From contig NZ_LFXJ01000010.1 of assembly GCF_001183605.1 (NCBI RefSeq), positions 310,001 to 374,000 of the forward strand: a stretch of 64,000 bases of DNA, written 5' to 3'. Under the pieces are notes generated by a model. It had not been told where the DNA came from, did not search any database, and saw only the letters and a list, made by a program, of their open reading frames with translations. Made by a program: the position numbers and the translations under genes. Of this stretch, positions 58,262 through 64,000 are shown piece by piece (the first letter of the stretch is position 1; the number at the start of each line of letters is the position of its first letter). The stretch comes from Lysinibacillus xylanilyticus. GTDB taxonomy: Bacteria; Bacillota; Bacilli; Bacillales_A; Planococcaceae.

Positions 58262-58600
58262 TAACGCTGTGTGCCAACATGTCGTTGCCGCTGCCGCTGC
58301 CGCTGCCGCTGCCGCTGCCGCTGCCGCTACGCTTTCGCGCAGATAAAACCCTTTTGTTGCTGTCGCTACGCTGTCGCACAGACAAACTCCAGTTGCCGCT
58401 GCCGCTACGCTGTCGCACAGACAAACCCCAATTGCCGCTGCCGCTACGCTGTCGCACAGACAAACCCCAGTTGCCGCTGTCGCTACGCTTTCGCACAAAA
58501 AACATGTGTTGTCCTAATCGGCTCATCGGAGGCCACTAGGAAAGCGCTCAGTCGGAATGGAAATCAACCCCACGGTATTGTTATGCGTTAAAAAGTTTAA
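58262..58600 (+). repeat. R3 expansion: 39-bp tandem repeat with GCCGCT hexamer tract
   Basis: GCCGCT is repeated seven times at 58287-58328. It is followed by four full 39-base units starting CTACGCT(T/G)TCGC at 58326, 58365, 58404 and 58443, and a fifth partial one at 58482. The units are R3 copies (CGCACAGACAAACCCC). The R1 right end (TCGGAATGGAAATCAACCCC) closes the block. Open frames over it are low-complexity artefacts. Confidence 0.85.
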
Positions 58601-58611
58601 TTCATTGATTT

Positions 58612-58985
58612 AACTTCTTTCAGCAAGTCTCTCACTTCAATAGGTGGTGAGATGAATGCGAGTTTAAGTTACTTCTGCAGGTGTACAAACATCCGCTGAA
58701 ATATAGGAACTCAGTCTAAGAACGCCACGTCCTGTGGCAACGACTGAATGACCAACATCACGTTGGCCTAAAGCCTCCGGCGGATGTCACGGAAATCGGA
58801 AAGGAGTTCATAAAGGATGTTAGCCTAAAATCATCGCATCCATGCGATAACGGCTAACTGACCTGCATCGGTAAAAACGCCACGTCCTGTGGCATTACCG
58901 AAATGACCGACATCGTGTCGGCCCTCGAGCAGGCCTAAGCACAAAGCCGATTCCAGACGCAATTATGCTGAGGCATAATTGATTT
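58612..58985 (+). repeat. R2 structured repeat, fullest nested copy (R2e)
   Basis: ACATCCGC 58689-58696 pairs with GCGGATGT 58780-58787 around module i (TCAGTC 58711-58716 with GACTGA 58742-58747). Next, GGAAATCGG with CCGATTCC (58947-58954) encloses module j (GTTAGCC 58819-58825, GGCTAAC 58852-58858), whose P3 loop contains module k (CGGTA 58869-58873, TACCG 58896-58900). It ends in AATTATGC/GCATAATT (58961-58980). Confidence 0.8.
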
Positions 58986-59069
58986 CATTGAATTAATATT
59001 TACACACTGCAACTATTTACCCTCTATGATAAAATAAGAGGAAGAGTACGACGAAAAGGGGAACCGCGT

Positions 59070-59453
59070 GTGCGTAAAATTTATACAATAGAAACATTGA
59101 ATTTTGAAAACGAGCAACTTCATTTTAGTTTAAACGACATTGAAGCAAATTTACAGTTAAAACCTGCTGCACAATTAATAGCAGATTCTGATGACTTTGC
59201 GTTTATTTATTTACTTGATGCAGGGGAGAATTATCATTACTTGCGTTTTCCACCGAGTAGTTGGGATGAACTTGTACATATTTTACAAAAAAAGCAAAAT
59301 CCAAAGCTACAACTAGGTGCAGAAGTTATTGAGCTGACAAATTTTTACGATGAACTAGAAATGCTCGTGTATAATATTGAAGGAAATTTCAATTATGGGG
59401 CGGAATTTGTCCAAGAGGTGGAGAAACACTTCAAGACATTTCTTTCTGAATAA
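59070..59453 (+). CDS. yjbL: UPF0738 family protein (YjbL-like)
   Basis: 127 residues from GTG 59070, behind AAGGGGAA. Acidic soluble protein with no recognised catalytic motif. It sits between yjbK and the small alarmone synthetase as in B. subtilis, where YjbL (122 residues) has unknown function. The spacer to the next start is about 60 bases, so the two are probably co-transcribed. Confidence 0.85.
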   Translation: MRKIYTIETLNFENEQLHFSLNDIEANLQLKPAAQLIADSDDFAFIYLLDAGENYHYLRFPPSSWDELVHILQKKQNPKLQLGAEVIELTNFYDELEMLVYNIEGNFNYGAEFVQEVEKHFKTFLSE

Positions 59454-59515
59454 AAAGACGAAACGAACAGACGGTGTTGGTTTTGTTCGATACCGAATGT
59501 CGGGAGGTTTTTGTG

Positions 59516-60187
59516 ATGGGACAATGGGAAATATTTTTAAGTCCTTATAAACAAGCAGTAGATGAGTTAAAAGTAAAATTAAAGGGTATGCGTTCTCAGT
59601 TTGGTATTGTTAATGCAAATTCACCAATTGAATTTGTGACGGGACGTGTAAAACCTTTAGCAAGTATATACGATAAAACTTTAGAAAAAGGACTCTCATT
59701 TGAGCCGTCTAAACAGCTAGGTGATGAGCTAGGGGATATCGCAGGCTTACGTATTATGTGTCAATTTGTAGATGATATTTCAACAGTTACAGAGCTAATA
59801 CGTCAACGTAAAGATATGCGTGTAGTGGAAGAGCGTGACTATATTACACATAATAAGCCAAGTGGCTACCGCTCTTATCATATGATTGTCGAATATCCTG
59901 TAGAGACGATACAGGGGAAAAAAGTGGTATTAGCTGAAATTCAAATAAGAACACTAGCTATGAATTTCTGGGCATCTATTGAGCATTCTTTAAATTATAA
60001 ATATAAAGGCATGTTCCCAGAGGAAATTAAAAATCGCCTTCAAAGTGCAGCAGAGGCCGCCTTCCGATTGGATGAGGAAATGTCGTCCATTCGTAGTGAG
60101 ATACAAGAAGCGCAGGCCTATTTTAGTGAATACAAAGAAGCATCGAATCCTAATTTACTATCGGAGAAGGAGCGTGACTCAAAATGA
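59516..60187 (+). CDS. relQ: Small alarmone synthetase RelQ (SasB/YjbM)
   Basis: 223 residues from ATG 59516, eight bases after GGGAGG. It has a single RelA/SpoT synthetase domain: [47 protein letters not shown] and [18 protein letters not shown]. There is no hydrolase or regulatory part. It makes (p)ppGpp from GTP/GDP and ATP; relatives form tetramers activated by pppGpp. It overlaps nadK by four bases. Confidence 0.95.
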   Translation: MGQWEIFLSPYKQAVDELKVKLKGMRSQFGIVNANSPIEFVTGRVKPLASIYDKTLEKGLSFEPSKQLGDELGDIAGLRIMCQFVDDISTVTELIRQRKDMRVVEERDYITHNKPSGYRSYHMIVEYPVETIQGKKVVLAEIQIRTLAMNFWASIEHSLNYKYKGMFPEEIKNRLQSAAEAAFRLDEEMSSIRSEIQEAQAYFSEYKEASNPNLLSEKERDSK

Positions 60188-60978
60188 AATTTTCCATTCA
60201 ATCACGTAGAGATGCACAGTCGAACGAATTAATGGAGCTAGCCAGAACGTATTTGCAGGACTTTGGGTTAACTTATGATGAAGAGGCTCCTGAGATAGTA
60301 ATCTCTATTGGAGGAGATGGCACTTTACTACATGCCTTTCATCGATATGCTCATTTGCTAGATCAGGTTGCTTTCGTAGGTATCCATACGGGACATTTAG
60401 GATTTTATGCGGATTGGAAGCCATCTGAATTAGAAAAGCTTGTTTTGTCCATTGCCAAAAAGGACTTTAACGTTGTGGAGTATCCACTACTAGAGGTAAA
60501 GGTGGAGCATCATAATGCGGAATCCAATACGTATTTAGCGTTAAATGAAGCAACTGTGAAATCACCTGATGTCACGCTTGTTATGGATGTGGAGTTAAAT
60601 GGTAATCAGTTTGAACGTTTCCGTGGAGACGGTCTTTGTGTGTCAACTCCTTCTGGTAGTACAGCTTATAATAAAGCCCTCGGTGGAGCAATTATTCACC
60701 CAACTTTAGCGGCACTCCAAATTACTGAGATAGCATCTATCAATAACCGTGTCTTCCGTACAGTTGGTTCACCACTCATTTTACCAGCACACCATCACTG
60801 TGTTTTACGTCCAGTAAATGAACAAAACTTTAATATGACAGTTGATCATTTACAAGTCACGCAAGACGATGTGAAGTCGATTTCATTTAATGTAGCAACT
60901 GAAAGAGTACGTTTTGCTCGTTTCCGTCCATTCCCATTCTGGGAACGAGTACATGAATCATTCGTGGCAAATGAGTAA
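60184..60978 (+). CDS. nadK: NAD kinase
   Basis: 264 residues; ATG overlaps the relQ stop (ATGA). Nucleotide-binding motif GGDGT at 43-47 with catalytic Asp45, NE motif in [10 protein letters not shown], and the glycine-rich [19 protein letters not shown]. It converts NAD to NADP. Same order as B. subtilis yjbM-yjbN-yjbO. Confidence 0.97.
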   Translation: MKFSIQSRRDAQSNELMELARTYLQDFGLTYDEEAPEIVISIGGDGTLLHAFHRYAHLLDQVAFVGIHTGHLGFYADWKPSELEKLVLSIAKKDFNVVEYPLLEVKVEHHNAESNTYLALNEATVKSPDVTLVMDVELNGNQFERFRGDGLCVSTPSGSTAYNKALGGAIIHPTLAALQITEIASINNRVFRTVGSPLILPAHHHCVLRPVNEQNFNMTVDHLQVTQDDVKSISFNVATERVRFARFRPFPFWERVHESFVANE

Positions 60979-61888
60979 AATGGATACAAGATTTACACTG
61001 CATTTTATAGCGGAAAAGGAAGGCCAACTACTAAGGGAGGCCTTATCTGAATGGCGCATTTCCAAGCGAGCTTTAACGGCAATTAAATTTGATGGAGGCT
61101 TGCTGACAGTGAATGATGTTGAGCGCAATGTTCGACATCCTCTTCACGTTGGAGATCGAGTTGAAGTTAAATTCCCTCCAGAAGAAAAAAGTGAAGGGCT
61201 TGCTGTTGAACATGGTGAACTTTCTATTATTTATGAAGATGAAGCTATTTTAGTGCTTAATAAGCCAGCACATCAGAGTACGATTCCTTCGCGTGAGCAT
61301 CCAACACATAGCGTAGCTAATCTAGTGTGTGGTCATTTTCAGCAGCAAGGTCTAGCATCAACAGCTCATATCGTAACGAGACTTGATCGTGATACTTCTG
61401 GCTTGTTATGCATTGCCAAACATGCTCATATTCATCATTTAACGGGACTTGCACAGCGCAGTGGAGAGATTTCTCGACAATATGAAGCAATTGTACATGG
61501 ACATGTTGCACAAGATGTACAATCAATCATCGCTCCTATTGGACGCAAGGAGACGAGTATTATTGAGCGAGAGGTACGTGAGGATGGTCAATTTGCACAT
61601 ACAGATGTGACAATTTTAAAGCGCTTTTATTTACAGGATGAACCTATGACACATATACAACTAAAGTTGCACACAGGGCGTACACATCAAATTCGTGTGC
61701 ATATGGCCTATATGGGACATCCACTTGTTGGAGATGAACTTTATGGTGGAGGTCGTGAGTATATAAATAGACAAGCCTTACATTGTGTATCCTTAAAGAT
61801 GCTTCATCCTCTGACAGGTGAGAGTTTACAATTCACTAGTTATTTAAATGAAGATATGCAACGATTAATGAATGACTCCTTAGTTTGA
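60971..61888 (+). CDS. RluA-family RNA pseudouridine synthase (YjbO-like)
   Basis: About 305 residues from ATG 60971, overlapping the nadK end by 8 bases; ATG 60953 and 60980 are alternatives. A partial S4-like N-terminal part (about 35-75, [21 protein letters not shown]) is followed by the synthase domain with catalytic Asp in [11 protein letters not shown] and the closing [20 protein letters not shown]. The target uridines are unknown. The RluD paralogue family is large, so I leave the symbol blank. Confidence 0.93.
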   Translation: MSKMDTRFTLHFIAEKEGQLLREALSEWRISKRALTAIKFDGGLLTVNDVERNVRHPLHVGDRVEVKFPPEEKSEGLAVEHGELSIIYEDEAILVLNKPAHQSTIPSREHPTHSVANLVCGHFQQQGLASTAHIVTRLDRDTSGLLCIAKHAHIHHLTGLAQRSGEISRQYEAIVHGHVAQDVQSIIAPIGRKETSIIEREVREDGQFAHTDVTILKRFYLQDEPMTHIQLKLHTGRTHQIRVHMAYMGHPLVGDELYGGGREYINRQALHCVSLKMLHPLTGESLQFTSYLNEDMQRLMNDSLV

Positions 61889-61981
61889 AGCTCGGCTATT
61901 GTTTTTCAAAACCTATCTATGAACGAAGACTTCATTAGTTCACTAAGAGTGAAAACTAATACTGAATATGTTATATATTTA

Positions 61982-62014
61982 AGGAGATGTTCGCACAAAC
62001 GGGCATCTCTTTAC
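61982..62014 (+). terminator. Terminator of the yjbL-relQ-nadK-rluA unit
   Basis: GGAGATG with CATCTCT around TTCGCACAAACGGG, followed by TTACC; the T tract is short. Confidence 0.55.
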
Positions 62015-62129
62015 CATTTTATAACACTATTAAAGTAATAAGTTTTTCTTAACAGCACGGTAACAGAAAAGAAAGTGATTGTAGGGTATAGTTGAGCAGA
62101 GGGTTATTTAGCTCAGTACCGCAAGTTAG

Positions 62130-62345
62130 GAATGACATTTTTTAACTTCTTTCAGCAAGTGTGTTGGTAGCGAAAGCGAAGCGTCAGCTACAAATGTATT
62201 TTGTACCGAAAGTGTAGCGACAGGTACAGAAGTCTCCCACCTCCTCTATAGGTGATGAGATGAATGCGATTTTAAGTCACTTTTCAGAGGGTGTGTAAAT
62301 ATCCGCTGAAAGAAGCCTCAGGCGGAAGTCAACCCCACGGTATGG
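62130..62345 (+). repeat. R2-type repeat, reduced (R2f)
   Basis: It contains TTCTTTCAGCAAGTGTG, two R3 units (AGCGAAAGCGAAGCGTCAGC and a variant), a GGTGATGAGATGAATGCGA segment shared with 58650, and ATATCCGCTGAAAGAAGCCT joined to an R1-like CAACCCCACGGTATGG. No complete hairpin module. Confidence 0.6.
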
Positions 62346-62499
62346 TAACAGATGAAAAACGGAAACGTTTACCTGTAGATTTATCCAATTAGATATTGGT
62401 AATGGTGTAGGTTGCTATGTAGTAAAAAAAGGGTTTGCAGAAAAGGCATAATACATTCTATTATATATAGGGTAGATTTACGGCATTGCCCGTATCAAT

Positions 62500-62698
62500 T
62501 ATTTAATTTATTTCAGCAAATGTTTTCTGTACCTGAAAGCATAGCGACAGGTACAAATGAATTTACTTTTCGGCGGTTGGTCAAACACCCGCTGAAATAA
62601 TATAAAGCCTCCGGCGGATGTCACTGAATCGGAAAGGAGTTCTTTGTGCAAGCACAAAGCCGATTCCGGACGCAATTATGCCGGGGCATAATTGATTG
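62500..62698 (+). repeat. R2 structured repeat with both module sites empty (R2g)
   Basis: ACACCCGC...GCGGATGT encloses only TGAAATAATATAAAGCCTCC. GAATCGG with CCGATTC encloses the plain hairpin CTTTGTGC/GCACAAAG. It ends AATTATGC...GCATAATT at 62673-62694. It serves as the empty reference for R2e. Confidence 0.75.
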
Positions 62699-62718
62699 CT
62701 CGGAAGGAGGGGACAAGC

Positions 62719-64000
62719 ATGATAGAGGAAAGAAAAGAAAAGGATGATGTGCAGTTCGACGAGGCACGTTTGCGAGAAATGCTCGAAGCACATGAAATTA
62801 ACGCATTCCGCGATGAGTTTTTAGAGCTTCATCCATATGATCAGGCAACGTTTTATGAGAAGGTGGAGCCTGATATAAGGAAGATCATCTATTCGTTCTT
62901 GTCTCCGGCGGAAATGGCTGATATTTTTGAGGCAATCGAAATAGATGATGATGAATACACAGCGTATCTAGCTGAAATGGATCCGTCATATGGTGCAGAA
63001 ATGCTTTCTCATATGTATGCAGATGATGCAGCAGACGTTTTAAATGAGTTGGATACGAAACAACGTGAAAGCTATTTAGGCATGATGGATGAGGAAACAG
63101 CTGAAGAGATTAATGAGTTATTAAGCTATGACGAAGGTACAGCTGGTTCTATCATGACGACTGAATATGTTGCGATACCAGAAAATTCTACAGTTCGTTC
63201 AGCGATGGCGATTTTACGGAAAGAAGCGCCAAATGCCGAAACTATTTATTATATTTTTGTCGTTGATGAAGCACATCGACTAACAGGCGTTATTTCGCTT
63301 CGTGATTTAATTATTGCTGATGAAGATACCCTTATACGTTCGATTATGAATGAACGTGTTGTGATGGTGCACGCAGGGGATGACCAAGAAGAGGTTGCTC
63401 AAATTATGAAGGACTATAACTTCTTAGCGACACCAGTTATTGACGATAAGGGAGAATTACTAGGGATTATTACAGTCGATGATATTATCGACGTTATTGA
63501 TGAGGAAGCATCTGAGGATTACTCTAAATTAGCGGGTATTTCCGATATGGATAAATTTGATACAACCTCGTTCCAAGCGGCTAAGAAGCGTTTACCATGG
63601 CTTGTTATATTATTATTTTTAGGGATGTTGACTGCAAATTTGATGGGACAGTTTGAGGCAACGTTAGAACAGGTTGCGTTACTCGCAGTGTTTATCCCTC
63701 TCATTTCAGGTACTTCTGGAAATAGTGGAACACAGGCACTAGCGGTAGCTATTCGAGGAATTGCAACAGGAGATGTCGAAGAACATAGTAAGCTAAAATT
63801 ACTTCTACGTGAAGCCGGTACAGGCTTAATGTCTGGAATTGTTTGTGGACTAATTGTGATCGGCATCGTTTATGTTTGGAAACAAGAGTTGGTTCTTGGA
63901 ATGTTGGTGGGAGCAGCGCTATGTGGTTCTATTTTAGTAGCAACACTTGCAGGTTCTTTTATTCCACTACTAATGCATCGCATGAAGATTGACCCGGCTG
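62719..64000 (+). CDS. mgtE: MgtE magnesium transporter, 3' end outside window
   Basis: 427 codons are visible from ATG 62719 (GGAAGGAGGGG upstream). The MgtE N domain (about 25-140, LLSYDEGTAGSIMTTEYVAI at its end) is followed by two CBS domains (about 145-270), a plug helix and the membrane domain from about 295, with ISGTSGNSGTQALAVAIRGI. It is a gated Mg2+ channel whose cytosolic domains close it at high Mg2+. No M-box riboswitch could be read in front of it; R2 repeats fill that spacer. Confidence 0.95.
   Translation, partial: MIEERKEKDDVQFDEARLREMLEAHEINAFRDEFLELHPYDQATFYEKVEPDIRKIIYSFLSPAEMADIFEAIEIDDDEYTAYLAEMDPSYGAEMLSHMYADDAADVLNELDTKQRESYLGMMDEETAEEINELLSYDEGTAGSIMTTEYVAIPENSTVRSAMAILRKEAPNAETIYYIFVVDEAHRLTGVISLRDLIIADEDTLIRSIMNERVVMVHAGDDQEEVAQIMKDYNFLATPVIDDKGELLGIITVDDIIDVIDEEASEDYSKLAGISDMDKFDTTSFQAAKKRLPWLVILLFLGMLTANLMGQFEATLEQVALLAVFIPLISGTSGNSGTQALAVAIRGIATGDVEEHSKLKLLLREAGTGLMSGIVCGLIVIGIVYVWKQELVLGMLVGAALCGSILVATLAGSFIPLLMHRMKIDPA

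Noticed and set aside
58217..58591. Cys/Arg- or Ala-rich ORFs on both strands
   Set aside because: They translate the GCCGCT tract and 39-bp repeat; low complexity, no ribosome site.
62130..62345. IS200/IS605 end remnant (GGTGATGAGATGAATGCGA segment)
   Set aside because: The resemblance is slight, no transposase or TnpB piece is present, and the same segment recurs within R2e.

Overview
The window reads as chromosome of a Lysinibacillus-like member of the Bacillales. The DNA is low in GC, genes use ATG/GTG/TTG starts behind strong Shine-Dalgarno sites, the 16S rRNA text is Lysinibacillus-like, and gene order follows Bacillus subtilis neighbourhoods over long stretches. I judged all of this by reading; no search was run.

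Layout. 1-4276: end of an M23 peptidase gene, a membrane protein, a TlpA/ResA-type thioredoxin and a CtpA/B protease, which is the tail of the ftsEX-peptidase-ctpB neighbourhood. 4277-16293: an inserted block with a complete 16S-23S-5S operon without tRNAs, a broken SDR gene, an SLH-M13 metallopeptidase, an IS3-family (IS150-like) element and small envelope genes. 16294-20129: minJ and csbA resume the ctpB neighbourhood, then azlD/azlC with a divergent XRE-cupin regulator and a TVP38 protein. 20587-33198: addB-addA, a DUF418 protein, yisK, yisL and a membrane-anchored amylase-like protein that has lost catalytic residues. 33296-37057: a yitS-yitU-yitV-yitW-like cluster. 37754-44438: an Fnr-type Fe-S regulator, ClpB without its N-domain behind a CtsR box, yjzD, and fabH-fabF behind a FapR-like box. 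44948-52040: trpS with a T-box leader, spx, mecA, coiA and pepF. 52549-55283: an MFS efflux pump and its TetR regulator, which share an operator. 55363-64000: spxH, yjbI, yjbJ, yjbK, yjbL, relQ, nadK, an RluA-type pseudouridine synthase and the start of mgtE.

Functional themes. Protein quality control is dense: Spx, its MecA and SpxH adaptors, ClpB, PepF and CtpB all lie here. Envelope and division genes (M23 peptidase, CtpB, MinJ, lytic transglycosylase, SLH protein) and nucleotide signalling and cofactor genes (RelQ, NadK) are also present. Regulatory DNA can be read directly: CtsR box, FapR-like box, T-box, rRNA promoters with processing stems, and a paired TetR operator.

The most unusual content lies between genes. 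First, five intergenic arrays have an exact 21-bp period, often in alternating A/B pairs, with different cores at different loci. Second, a family of dispersed, highly structured repeats (called R1, R2 and R3 here) is built from small hairpin modules nested inside one another's loops. Stem sequences differ between modules while pairing is kept, and filled and apparently empty loop sites can be compared inside this one window. I do not recognise either family as described and cannot search for them.
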